The translations under genes were made by a program, and so were the position numbers. This document shows, one piece after another, positions 24,902 to 37,567 of a DNA stretch of 64,000 bases. Source of the DNA: Melastoma dodecandrum (Eukaryota; Streptophyta; Magnoliopsida; Myrtales; Melastomataceae); NCBI GenBank assembly GCA_029817715.1, contig JARUPY010000405.1, positions 1-64,000 of the forward strand, written 5' to 3'. Numbering within the stretch: the stretch's first letter is position 1; the number at the start of each line of letters is the position of its first letter. The notes under the pieces are model-generated. The model was not told where the DNA came from. It did no database searches and saw nothing but the letters and a program-made list of their open reading frames with translations.

Positions 24902-27250
24902 TCAGGCCGTGTGATGAAGACGAGTGATGTCTCGGAACACCGGCAGCCTCTTCCTAGGACGCTGTCGTTTCTGTTCTTGGATTCCGGCCTCAACTGAAGA
25001 GTTGCAGTGGTAGGCCAAAGGTGAACCATTCCGGCCTTCGTCCGTGCACGGCTCGTTCTGGTCGAACCTCAACGACCGGCGAACTGACGTACTCTTCGAT
25101 TCTTCTAGGCTAAAAAGAGCTACTCTTTGGGCTAGATCATTGTTCACCTGACTTTGAGGATCACATGGCAAAATGTTGGCATCCACGTTCTCCCATTCAT
25201 CGTTAAAGTAGTCTTCTTCTTCCTCAGCGATATCTGCCCAACACTTCTTTGATTGATCCCCAACAAACCAATGTGCTAAAAAGCCCTCTTTCGTTTTCGT
25301 CCCTTCGTCTTCACTTTTAACAGTATCTGCACTATTTTCTTCCCCTGTCCCACAGATCTGCATCCATTTACCTTCTGGATTCATCTTGTAATCCCTCCAG
25401 GAATCGTTCTCGAGAGTACAGCGGCTGATGACAGTAGCACGGGGAAATCCATGAGGTTTGCTCTGCTCTGGGCTTCCCAAGATTGAATATCGATTATGCT
25501 CATCAGGCAATGGTACCGAAAGATTGGGCTGGAGCAAAGATCCATTTCGAGAAACCTCACTAGATCCCTCCTCGAGTCCTGTCCAACTTACCGACGAGAA
25601 ACTGATGTTCCTTCTGACAGGAACCTGAGGCGCAGAATTTACTGCCCTACGAAGAGCCGGTTCGTGAACTACAGAAGTTCGTCTTTCCGGTGTCTTAAAA
25701 GAAGAAACCCTTCTCTTTTCCTCGTTTAAAACCCATGTTTCTTCTTCTCCACCAAATTGATCTGAAATAATTCTCGAAACTGAAGCATCTCGAGCTACAG
25801 GCAGGGTAAAGTGATTACGAGCCTCACTTCTTGCACCTTCCAGTTCGTTAAGCATCTCCAAGGCACGCTCGAAGGATTTCACATGAGCCTCATCTGTTTC
25901 CCCATGGAGAGAGGAGGAGGAGGACGATGACGATTCGACGGCATGTAACAGTGCCTTTGCCTCCGAGACTTTGTTCAGATGCATCAGACAAATCGCCAGG
26001 TTGCATTGCTTGTTCTTATCCGGCTTTAAACACAAGGCTTCCCTGCAATTCAAAAGCACATTTCCGCAAAATAAACCCATGACACACTGCGTCCGAACAT
26101 GATCCTATGATATTGAGGTTATCTTACGTACCTGTACAACTTCTCGGCAGTTTCGAAATTGTTCATCTGGATGTAAGCCCAAGCCAGATTACCCATTATC
26201 CTGCAACAAGAACGGAAGAAACCCGCGATAAATGAGGAATCACTGCGAAGAACACAAAACAAGGAATCAAAAAGTCTTTTGAAAGAGGACCTCGATCTCT
26301 CCTCGTCCACGGTCACTTGTATCTTCTTTCCCTGCGATCTTGCCGTCTTGTATCTATTCCCACTATGACGCTTCCTCTCGTCAATATTCCTCAGCTTCTC
26401 TGCCAGCATCTGGATCTCCTCTTCTATACAACCCGATCTCTGCAGAATGCAGCTAAACGAATGAATCATTATAGCAGACTGTGCTTCGTTAAGTTAGGAC
26501 ACAAGGAGGAGAGAGGGATTAGTGCCTTAACCTTGTAGAGCTCAATCAGCACGTTGTCGAGAGACTCCTGAGAATCAGCAGGACAGAGATGGCGGAAAGA
26601 TTTGATGGCTTCTATTGCCTCGTCTGATCGATTCAATTGTTTCATCAGGATCACCATATCCTTCAACGCACTATCGACCCGGTCGCCTGCATTTATTGCA
26701 GCCCAGAACAAACCAACTGCCCTACCGAAATCTTTGTCTATCAACTGCAATCCCAACAAATCGTGAGCAAACTTGACAGTTGACATTCTAAAGTCGATAA
26801 ATGCATGAAAGAACACCACACCACTAAATTCTTGGCAGAACCATCTGAATTTCAAACGAAGAACGAATCAACGAACAGAGTTCTTGCCAAGAACCTTACA
26901 AAGGCCATGCCTAAATTCATCTCTAAGAACATATTGACATCCATCCCGGCAAACATCTTACAAAAGATTCATTAAACTTAGGCATATAAACATCAACGAA
27001 TAACAGAACCAACTAACAAAAGCGACTTTCTTGGTCGCCAAGAAATCAACCAGAAAAGCATCATTACCTGAACCCTCTTTGCCTTGACGTAAGGTGAGTC
27101 GCCGGCGGGAACCTTGTGTATGACGTGGAAGAAGTCACCCATCCTCCGAGTCGTCTTCCTCTCAGACAACGGGGACCTCCGCGGCTCCGGTCTCCGCGGA
27201 GGCGGAGTAACACAAACCCGTCCCGCAAAGTTCTTCCCGCTCATCAACAT
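24902..27250 (-). CDS. POLLENLESS3/TDM1-like TPR protein
   Basis: Five exons: 27068-27250, 26532-26744, 26291-26439, 26132-26200 and 24902-26042, giving 1755 nt or 584 residues. Near residue 37 it carries GDFFHVIHKVPAGDSPYVKA, the signature of the MS5/TDM1 (POLLENLESS3) and SDI1 family. Then come LIDKDFGRAVGLFWAAINAG, DSALKDMVILMKQL and SDEAIEAIKSFRHLC, TPR-like repeats, and a third TPR block IMGNLAWAYIQMNNFETAEK with NKQCNLAICLMHL. The long C-terminal tail (from about 240) has CWADIAEEEEDYFNDEWE and ends RKRLPVFRDIT. The short SDI1 members lack such a tail, so the TDM1/MS5 side is favoured. TDM1 of Arabidopsis controls exit from meiosis II. The N-terminal arm has a Thr-Pro (VCVTPPPRR, about residue 15). 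The start could be the ATG at 27250 or 27244. Confidence 0.85.
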
Positions 27251-27763
27251 CCGGCAAACAACAACGGACGATCCCTCGGTTCCTCCTCCGATCGCAATAA
27301 AAGCTCCGATTTTGATCCGAACCCAGGATCAAGTACAAGGAATAGGATATTGGGTCGAGGCGAAGGTTCGATATTCGTGTGAGAATTTTGAAGTTCTGGT
27401 GGAGGGAAAAAGAGCAGTGCATGTAGTTTTTGTTTAGGCGAATAGACACGTTGATTGCGTCCTTTTGGTCGTTTTAAGTTCTTCGGCCGGCTTTTGGATT
27501 TTTTTTAAAATAAAATTTTAAAAATTATGATTTATAACTCATTATATAATATTTTTATCAACTAAAGTATTTATATGAGAGGAAGACGAAAGCGATCTAA
27601 CAGCTGCCCGCAAAATCAATGATAGTGCTGAGAAATGATTTATCTCCGCCTTTGGATCAATTACTTTCCATAAGTTATTAATCTTCTCGTAATAATTTAG
27701 TTATGCACCAGTTAAGATTCTGCTCAAATATTATAAAGCATTCTCCTTCCCGTCATTATTCTC

Positions 27764-29700
27764 TTAGGCTAACAAGACCCCCAATGAAATTTCTTGTCCT
27801 GCTATATACAATATGAGTGATTTGCCTTGAATTTGTACACTTAAGACCGGCGACTTTGATAAATATGCATTTATGTTATTGAAGGCATTCTTACATGTTT
27901 CATTCCATTCAAAAGGAGTACCTTTCTTTAATAGCTGATGGAAAGAATGACATCGTCTAGCCAAATTCGATATAAATCTCCGGATATATGCGAGCTTTCC
28001 CTGAAGGCTCTTCAGCTCGTGTATATTCCTTGGTTCTGGCATCTTTATAATCGCATTTATCTTTAATTAGTCGACATCTATGCCTCGATGCTGGGCGATG
28101 AAGCCAAGGAATTTGCCCGAAGTGACCCCAAACGCACACTTCATGGGTTTCATCTTCAGTTGATATTTACGCAATCTGTCAAATATTTTTCTCAAGTCAT
28201 TAATATGATCATGACTTCGTTTGGACTTGACAACCAAATCGTCCACGTAACACTCTACGTTTTTATGTAGCATATCATCGAAGATGCGTTGCATTGCTCT
28301 TTGATAAGTTGCTCATGCATTCTTCAACCCAAAAGGCATCATCTTATAAAAATATATTCCTTTTGGTATACAAAAAGCTGTCATTTCTTCATCCTTGGAT
28401 CCATTCGAATTTGATTATATTCTGACGATCCATTCATAAAACTGAGGGCTTAATAGCCAGTGGTAGCATATGCCATTATCTCAGTGATCGGAAGAGGAAA
28501 ATCATTCTTAGGACAGGTCGCGAAAATCAATACAAACGTAAAGTTGACCGTTCTTTTTATTGACAGGTACAATATTTGCGATCCATGTTGGGTACTTCAC
28601 CTCCCGAATGAATCTAGCTTCGATAAGTTTATTGACTTCAGCTTCTATCAGGGGAATCAACTCCGGACGAAAACGTCATTGAGCTTGCTTTATGGGACGA
28701 ACCCCACGCTTCAACTGTAATCTTTGGGTCGAGGCCGGGCATTTCTTTATAGCTTCACGCAAAGACGTCTTTGTATTCCTTTAACAATTGGATATACAAT
28801 TTCTCTTCTTCAAGCGTTAAACTTGCACTGAGGAAAGTAGGACGATTATCCCATTCTTCTCCAAGGTCAACTTCCTTCAGTTCATCAATAGTAGATTTCT
28901 TCCCATCTTCGAATACTTCAGGAGCATCTTCTACATTATCTTCTTTATGAGATGCGTCTTCATCGGCCTCTGAAATTGTGACATGATAAGAAGCGGCATC
29001 ATCTTCAGCGTTATCTTGAGATAACTCTTCATTGCCATTTGTAGTTATCCATGTCTTCGTACTCATTTTCAACACTTCTCCAGTAATCACATCCACAACG
29101 GTTTGACACTTCATCCGGGAAGGAATATTGCTACGGAGATGATTCGTGTTTTTAATTATGACTGGGATATCTTTCCTACGGTCCACTCTCTTCCACACGA
29201 TTCGACTTCTTGGAGCTTGGCCTATCCTTAGTCGTGCAGGTTTCCGAGCATCGGTTTTTTCCTCTAGAGCACCAAGTCTATCAAATACCGATTTTCGTTC
29301 GGGCGCGGCTCCAAGTCGATCGAATGCTAAAGTTCTTGCAGGTACCTTGGCAGTTTCATCATTGGCCTCGATGTATTGGGTTGAGGCGTCTTTCACTGGA
29401 TGACTTGCGGGCTTAGAGTAACATACCTAAGACCCAGTTTTGACTTTTGTCCATCCCCTCATGGATTAACTTCTTTTTTGGCATCACCGAGCATCTTTAA
29501 GTCCTCAGTATAGCCAGCTGCAGAAAGTAATCTGAAAACATTTGGATCAAACCCATTGGTACTCTTATTGGGCAATGAATCCGGATAGAGAATTGCCCCA
29601 TTCTTTGGCCGAATAAAAACTTTCAGATGTGTTCGTGGAACCCAATGTTGAGAGCTTTGTTACTGGCCAATTGAGTTCTTTTGATAATATCACATTTGAA
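27764..29700 (-). mobile_element. Ty3/gypsy pol relic (protease-RT linker, RT, start of RNase H)
   Basis: Reading leftward on the minus strand, 28755-29396 is a 213-codon ORF of the charged linker before RT, ending LLKEYKDVFA. The next codon is TGA where the conserved Trp of FAW should be, followed by SYKEMPGLDPKITV. At 28067-28294 the RT palm is recognisable with the catalytic YVDD in CYVDDLVVKSK, and then CAFGVTSGKFLGF. At 27764-28042 comes KSLQGKLAYIRRFISNLA and the start of the RNase H region (FEWNETCKNAFNNI). Right of 29396, AAGYTEDLKMLGDAKKEVNP is visible around 29462-29525. Stops and frame breaks make it inactive. No LTRs were identified. It is separate from the relic at the left edge, because its RT N-terminal wording differs. 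Confidence 0.85.
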
Positions 29701-30987
29701 CTATCATCGCTTACGAAAGGCGATTATCCTGCTTTCCTTAATGCTATGAGGATGTAGCGCAAAATTGATATGCTCTGCTTCGTCATATCTTTTGTCCGTG
29801 GATTTTCAGACATAAAATCAGCTGATGATTTCTCTTGTTACATGGACGGTACACTCTTTTGAGATACTCTCATGAAGTTCAATCGAAGCACATCACCAAG
29901 CAGCGCTGCGTCTTATTACCGAGTATAGACAAAGACCCTATCCCTGGATACGCCGACATCCAGCACCGGAAGAGATGAGGAAGCCAGCCACGGATCAGAC
30001 CCAGTTACGGGTCAACGAAAATTCACGGGGATACAGTTGGGGTTCGGTCAAAAAGTGGAAGAAAACAACAAAACATCCAACCGATGGACTGACTGAGACT
30101 CCCCTTTTCCTTTTTCTTCTTGCCTACCCTCCTTTCCCAGAGAAGAAGGAAAGAAAAACAAGAGATCATCCGGGGAAACTTCGGAACATTGAGAGATGGC
30201 GGCGGCTCTTCTTTGACTGTTCGTTTTGTCTTCTTGTGGGTAATAAGACCCAGATTTTGCTAAAATTAACAAATTTTGTTTAACCTTAAATTGAAGCTTG
30301 AAACTACGAATTTATGGAACATAAATGAAATCTTCCGTACAATGCTTTACAAAATTGAATTTAGAAAGTCTAGTTTTACTTAGGAAGAAAGTGAAACTTA
30401 ACTTTAGAAAGTCGGACTTAGTCGAATTTTCAAAAATAAAAAGGAGAAAATAGACTTATAAATTCCGACTTTCGATTTTAGGACATTATTTCTAAAATTT
30501 CGAAACTATAGCCATATTTCGTAATTTTTTTTCCAACTACGTTAAAATGGAGCAAAGCCCACCCGTGCATTCACACAGCCACTTTCTGAACCGCCCTGCG
30601 TGCTACAACCAACACTCATTTTCCCATGACCAGAATATGGAACTAACAGTTCACTCGAAAATACAAAATGATGCCAAACGACATCGAAACAACAGGCCGC
30701 TAAAATGGTCTCATGCCGAAACCGAAATTGGACTATGTCTACCATCTAACTCATCGTCCACTTTCTAGAACAAAGAAACCCAATTATCGTATAGAGGGGT
30801 GAATTCACAGGTCCAGTAGGAAGGAAGGCAGCTCCAAAATGAATGAAACCTGACCCATCAAAACTGGGAGCTCCATAATCAAAGAAAACTATATGTTACA
30901 ATAAATAGCCCGGAGAGAAGGAAGGAACCAAAGGGTTTGTCTTACAATACCGGCAGTAAATCATTTGTTACTAACCCTGCCGGGATC
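29701..30987. other. Intergenic; degraded AT-rich repeat and OLA1 3' region
   Basis: No gene is supported. 30290-30540 carries a diverged AT-rich repeat with the word AATTTCGAAACTAT, also seen near 6.8 and 38.6 kb. The last few hundred bases probably include the OLA1 3' untranslated region. An ORF at 29975-30283 has no recognisable content. Confidence 0.5.
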
Positions 30988-33900
30988 TCACTTCTTCCCG
31001 CCGCCAGAAACATTGAACTTGAAGAATATGATGTCTCCATCTTGGACAACATATGTTTTCCCTTCCTGCTTGTACTTCCCAGCAGCCTAGTAATAAGAAT
31101 AGAAGGGAAATATATGAGGGATGTTAGCCAACGAGTTTGGATTCCATAGAAGAGAAGAACGCCATCTAGGTAGTAAACCACTCGGATCCCAAACGTCGAC
31201 TCATGCACTTGGGATAAAGCACAACTTTGTCAAGAGTAGCAAATACCTTGACAGCAGACTCACTGCCCAGTTCTTTCAGATCTTCAAACTTCATCACCTG
31301 GAGATACCCAAAAGCAGAGTGATAAGAATCCATCACATGAACACCTACGACGTGATGATTTCATGCAATGGGTCCAAAAAAGATTCAGTCATGCGACTCA
31401 AATCGAATTTGAATTTTGAGGAGAGAAAATGAAAGATCAGAAGCAGTCGCTATCAAATAATCATTACAGCAATGCTCTAGACTATATTCTAGATAGTAGG
31501 TGGGGTCAGCACAGTGGATCCTTCATCAGTATCACACACGATCCCTAGTCATAATCTCACTAATGACTAAACACCTCATGCCTTGGTCTGTCTCTTCAAT
31601 CTACCCCTCTCCTTTCAACATTCATAGTATATAAAAACTGTATCTCCTTCTGCGTGTGACCAAATCATCTTGCTGTCACATTATCTTTACTTAAAAACTT
31701 GTGGGAAGAATAGGAGACCGACTCTATCAACAAACTACAGTGGACACCTACAAAGTCGATCACCAACCTCGGCACATATGAAACCTCTCTCAAAATCGGT
31801 ATGGATGGTCCCTGCTGCTTGTGGAGCCTTTGTCTGCCGCCTAATTTGCCAGCACTTAACCTGAGCGTAAAGCAGAGAAGTTACACCTTTCCTATTGTGA
31901 CTTTTCATAGGTCAAATCACACTACTTCTCGTCCTCACAAAAGCCTGCAGAAACCAGCTATGGTTGATAGAACATTGATTCACACAGTCAAGATTTTCCA
32001 CTCACCTCATCTGGGCCAGCAGTAAAGAAGTAAATGAGATTAATGGCAGAGAATCCAGTCTTTATGATCTTTGGAAGTGCACTGCAATCAAATCCAAAAA
32101 ACTCATTCAGCTGAAAGCTATCGAATCCATAAACTGAAAGTTCCACTCTTTCTAATTTACCAAAAAGTAACTTCGAGGGCAGAGAATAGGTTAGTGATCT
32201 CCAATGATGGAAAAGACACAATATCTGTAAGTTCAGGATGTTAAAAAACAGCTTCTGATGTAACGGTACCTCTGTACTTTGTTTTCCTCGCAATACTTAG
32301 CTGCATCCTCAGGCGACATCTCGGCCAGATCTCTCTCTAATGCGCAGCTGAAAGGTATGATTGTTTCACCACCATGTTCTTGGACCCTAAAGAAGTAACA
32401 TGTATCAATCAAACTGGCTAGGATAGAGATGAGACTGGGAAAATATAAGAGATGGACTGCTATTAGACAACACAAACATAGCTTGCTTTTTGAAAAAGCC
32501 AAAATGTATTAAGAAATACAGATAGACAGCATGACATTGGATCATCAGGAGCCATACCATGCATGAATTTTTGGCAAAAACTTGTTCTTTTTTCTTTGGT
32601 AGTCCTTCTCGTTCATGTTAACCTGTGCCACAGAGTGAACAAAGATCGTCAGAAGAAGATTTAACTTACACACTAAAATATCTCGAGGAAAGAAGAGGCT
32701 TTCAGAGAACTAACAAAATGCAGAAAGAAGATGAGCTACAAGACAGAGTCCAGGACAAGAACAAGATTTAGTCCCAACCTATGCCTTAAAAATCAACAAT
32801 GGCAACAAAAAAAAGTATCACGGCTCTGCAATGGCCTTCTAGGATCACTACCAGTCGAAGAGGGTGAGAGAATGAAAGATGGATTGATCAAACGAAGAAC
32901 TCAATCGGTCATTTCATTCATCGGTCCGATGTACAGCTTCCAAGGAGAAGAAGAAGAATTTACAACTCAACACCATGAATCTCCCACAACTTCCCTCCCT
33001 CCTATTTATGGTTGTAACCAACCAACAGAAAAGCAACTAACAAATTCGGTTAAATTGGAATACTTTCCCGCCTTCTTTCTTCTTCTCCCTTTCTCCATGT
33101 TCTGCATCTTCGCGAATTGCAGCACGTGACAGGCTCTAGAACTACTATATGAATTTTAGCTCTTGCTATCCAAGCAGAGGAGAAGGAAAACCCTCTCCGG
33201 TCCTGGTTGCTTAGAAATTATCCCAAGTCCAAATCATAGTAGGACAAGAGATACCCGAAAAGCTTATGAGGTGGAAAAGAACAACAAAAAATGCAAGTGA
33301 TAACCGCCCTGGTATTCACAAAAATTGCAGTGTGTGTGTGTGTAATTGCATTAGATTTTCAATGGAAGATCAGTTATTCAAGCTGGTCCATGGTAGAATT
33401 AGATATGCGCAATCACATTAGCACAAGCATTAAAAAAATCTTTACAAACTATAACTCCATCCCATGTTATGTTAATATGAAACAGCTCTTATTTATCCAT
33501 AAATAGATGCTCAAAATATGCAAACAATATATTCTGCATGAATGGCCTATTCAAGGGACAATAATCTCAACTTCAGAACATTTGTCCCTGTAAAATAATT
33601 TTGGAATATTGACAATTGGAAAACAGATCTTTCCTTCTACAACCCCCAAAATAGGACAAATCCGTGCAGGTCCTGCATCACCATCTGGACACACATTGCC
33701 CGATCTCGTTGGTACCAAAAATTTTCAATTACAATTTGTATTTAAGCAGAAACACCCACTAAAAATAAATTCTTACCAAGTATACAACAGGCTTTGCAGT
33801 AAGCAACTGAAAAGAATTTAAAATTTCAAGATCAGCAGCTTTCCAATCTCCTAAACGAACATCTTTTCCTTCCTCCAGCCAATCTTTGACCTATCAAAGA

Positions 33901-36900
33901 GAGATCAAACTCAGTGCAATGAATGGGCAGTTTTGTAAGCATGGAGAATATATGTAATGAATTCCCAGTAAATCACATGCAGGGAAACAAAAACAAGGAA
34001 ATCTCAGAAAATCCTGACTAATGACAGATATAGGGTGTTGTATTCACGTCTTCATGTTATTCCATCAAAAACCAGACAATAAACCTCCATCCAATAAGTA
34101 TTTGGAATATAGCTTTAGGATGAAAAACATAGATCGGATGAAAAGAGGTATGAAAGCAAATCAATATAAGGGTAAGAATTATCCAAACTACTTTTTCACA
34201 GCACTCATGCTCAATCTTCAGTTGTTTGTCGTTGCTCCTCTTCATGCTTTTCTCAAGATCTTCTATTTTCTTTTCCATGAACTCAATATCCTGGTAGCAT
34301 TTTGCCAGAACAAATGTTAGGACAACCTTATTTCATTTCCAACCAAGATAAGTGACTGTGCTACAAACAACAATTGAGCGCAGATGATACAGGTATTATG
34401 ATAAAGTAATTTCACAAAATTTTATGTTTCAAATAAAAATCAAAAGAATTTCATTATTTCAAGATTTTAGGCCACCTAATTAGCAAAGCGGTCACTAATA
34501 CACATAAATAACATGTTTGTGTTTGACATGCATTTTGTAAACAGAAGGAAAAACAAGTATAACAGTCACTTGGAAAAATTAAGTACACAACTAAAAGACG
34601 GAAAAAAACCAGAGTCCTTGAACTATGCCCGTGGTCCCGCATGCGGCATATTTACTCAAAAAAGTACAGTAAGCCAGTACATGTATCCAGCATATAACAA
34701 CAAAAGATACCTTCAGCCGTAGCTCCTCAGATATGACCTCCAAGTCCCTGACAGGATCTACAGAATCATCTACATGAATAATGTCTGGATCTTCAAAGGC
34801 ACCTGCATATTAGTTCAGGAGCCGGGAGCTGGGTAAGTAAACACCAGAAAAGGAGGATAGTTGTCCAAATGAATTCACGAGTTAATTAATTTGGGGAATT
34901 CACTTCTGACTAAAAAAAGTTGTCAACAGGGTAAAGTGCATTATACCAATATCATAAAAGTTGGGCAACAGCAACTACACAATAGTCAGCATAAGTTGTC
35001 TTACGTAGCACGTGGAAGATTCCATCAACAGCACGGATGTGAGAAAGAAAACTGTTTCCAAGACCTTGTCCTTGATGAGCCCCTCGAACAAGTCCAGCTA
35101 TATCGTGGATCTCTAAGAAGGCTGAAACCTAAAAATTAAACATAACTTCCAGTGAAGTCCATGACAACTTAAAAATCACATCGAAACATAGCTAAAGTCT
35201 TCCCTTCCAGTTTTAGAGAGGGACATGCCATCGTGTTGGATAACCAATTGTACCAACATTCAGCATAGATTGAAAAATGCTGGAACTTAAGAACGGTCCA
35301 ACAAAACCATACAATTTTGCAACTTGTTCCCTAGGACACTAGTGACTTGAGTCATGACAGTGAGTTTGAAGGTATTCTCTCATTCAGTAAACCACTCATC
35401 GACTCAATACAGTCCGAAGCACAATAAAGAAAGATTAAAATAAACTATCTTTCAATAGACTTCCCAACTCAGTGTTCTTATAAAATAAACTATCTTTCAA
35501 TAGACTTCCCAACTCAGTGTTCTTATAAAATAAACTATCTTTCAATAGACTTCCCAACTCAGTGTTCTTATCCAGAGAACTGATTACAATAACTGATACC
35601 TTAAGGAAACATAAAAACCCTTCATCTGAATTCTGATGATACAGGATTGGTTCCAACAACATGGCTCCGCCCTTTGTTGATTCATCATCCCAAAGCTCCC
35701 ATGAATTCAAGATCACTTTCTTCTATATTTATTTCATTTCACTCTACCTTTCTTTGTGAACCCCATGCATGTCTCCGAGTGTCCCTCTCTCCGTTTGTTA
35801 ATCCCCCAATTTATCTCTATGATCGTCTCCATAATATCTTCGCACTTTCTTGTCTCTTTCTGCTCAACTTTCTATTCTATTCCATCTTCATATGCTCTAT
35901 AATTAACTCCTACTAATCCGTACATCCCTTTCATATATCTAGCAAATCAGTAATCCACTAAATCATATCCGAAATAACACAAATAACCCGGGGCTCAGTC
36001 ACAAATATGATCAGACAAATTTAACTGTGGAGCTTCAGCACTTGAATAACCATCGGTAACTTTCATATTGTTGAACAACGACAACCCCAATTAAGAACAA
36101 GATTAATCATTATAAAGAGGAAGAGGTCAATAAGAATGAGCTACGAGTAACAATCATATATATTTAACCGATTATAAAGCTGCATCGAGTTGGAGTAAAG
36201 GTAATACCTCACTTTTAGGCTTGTATAACTGACAGAGCCATTCAAATCGTTCATCCGGAACATTGACACGTGCCTCATTTGGCTCAATGGTACAAAAAGG
36301 GAAATTTTCAGCTGGAATTGATAGCTTTGTGAGCGTATTGAAGAGAGTAGACTTCCCCACATTAGGCAATCCCACCTGCAACACACAGAAGTTGCCAATC
36401 TTCCGTTACCTATTGTAAAAAATGATAAACGTAAACTAGCCCACCAGGCCAATAACTCGAAAACCAACATGAGGACTGTAAAAGCACGGCACAAGCAACG
36501 CAATCCCATTTCATCACAGTCCAATCGAGATGAAACCCACAATATAACAACATCATGTGAACCTCTGCATGCGCTTTGTCATTCAGGCCACCACCCGAGG
36601 AAAGCGACCATAACATTCACTAACCAGTCATCGGAACTACAGCCAAGAAAAACGTTCAACCAATCCCACATGGCGTTAAAGTAAAGCAGCTAAAAACAGC
36701 AACAACAACCGAATAACCACATCCATTAAACTAGAAAGCACAATCCTTTTCCCATCCACGCACAATCAAAACAACAACCCACGTGGGGAATCCAAGAAAT
36801 ACGTCCATTATCCAATCTTTCAACACGATCATAACTCAATCACGGATTCAATCAAGTGTCCGAGAACGAATCAGATCGAATCATCGCCCGTACGATGCCA

Positions 36901-36980
36901 ATCTTGAGGTGAGAAGAGAATCTGCCGAGGATCGGCCTCTCCGCGGGCGCTTCCTTCCCCTTGGCAGCCTTCGGAGGCAT
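30988..36980 (-). CDS. OLA1: OLA1 / YchF-type Obg-like ATPase
   Basis: Twelve exons: 36894-36980, 36208-36375, 35005-35128, 34711-34802, 34189-34290, 33777-33890, 32558-32622, 32270-32386, 32006-32081, 31768-31860, 31247-31297 and 30988-31086. They total 1188 nt, or 395 residues, the normal length for eukaryotic OLA1. The protein begins [10 protein letters not shown]. The P-loop is GLPNVGKST (from residue 31), the G3 motif is DIAGLVRG, and NMNE at about 231-234 replaces the NKxD of GTPases. That NxxE change is the family hallmark explaining ATP preference. A coiled-coil insertion with [18 protein letters not shown] precedes it, and the C-terminal TGS domain ends [20 protein letters not shown]1 is a cytosolic, ribosome-associated ATPase. 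The model is clean; intron 2 carries a tandem repeat. Confidence 0.95.
35437..35571. repeat. 45-bp tandem repeat, three perfect units, in OLA1 intron 2
   Basis: Three copies of a 45-base unit follow one another without visible substitution. The unit length is a multiple of three, so the minus strand stays open and would encode three copies of a 15-residue block ([15 protein letters not shown]). It lies inside intron 2 (35129-36207). No homology is recognised. Confidence 0.95.
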
Positions 36981-37279
36981 TTCCTTCCACTCTTTCCGAT
37001 CTCTCCGAATCCCTCCGCCTGGACAATTCTAGGATTTCCTCCCGCGAGACGAGGAGACGATAAAAAAAAAATTCCGACAGAGTAAGGAAGCAAGGAAGAG
37101 AGTACGGTTTGGTCTTAAACCCTAACAAAACTTAAAAATTTATTAAACAAAACTAATATAAAAGATAAATAGTAAAAATATCGATATTTAACTTTAAATT
37201 TTGACGCATAGTTTAAAAATTTTTAAATTTATCTTTATTATAATTTGACTTTTTGATTTGCTTTATTTTAAATTATCGT

Positions 37280-37288
37280 TATAAATAG
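37280..37288 (+). promoter_or_regulatory. TATA box-like TATAAATAG
   Basis: TATAAATAG at 37280-37288 is followed by a CT-rich leader (about 37320-37390) and a first ATG at 37409, the arrangement of a plant promoter reading rightward. OLA1 starts at 36980 in the other direction, so the two would be divergent. Confidence 0.45.
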
Positions 37289-37408
37289 CCGGCGTGTCTG
37301 TGTATTCTTTTACATTTAAAAAACATCATATCTTTTCTTGTATTTCACTTTCCTATCCTTCTTCTTCCTTTTCTCTTTCCTTCTAACTCGACGACCCGTG
37401 CGTTCCCC

Positions 37409-37567
37409 ATGGGACTGAGTCTCTCGTTGTTAGGGAGTATGATACCACAAGGACCGACTCCAGGTACGATCATTGCGGAAGAGGTCGCTGCATTCCGACT
37501 CCGGGTTCAGAGGAGGTTCGGCGTTTCTCCTCTGCACTTTCTCGTAAAGCGTTCTTTCATCAATTGA
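37409..37567 (+). CDS. Small ORF of 52 codons downstream of a TATA box, function unknown
   Basis: The first ATG after the TATA box and CT-rich leader opens a 52-residue frame (MGLSLSLLGSMIPQG and onward). I do not recognise it. It overlaps, on the opposite strand, the 3' part of the ORF at 37430-37999, and at most one of the two is likely to be a real protein. The upstream promoter-like signal is the main reason to list it. It may be only the first exon of something longer, or a leader ORF. Confidence 0.25.
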   Translation: MGLSLSLLGSMIPQGPTPGTIIAEEVAAFRLRVQRRFGVSPLHFLVKRSFIN

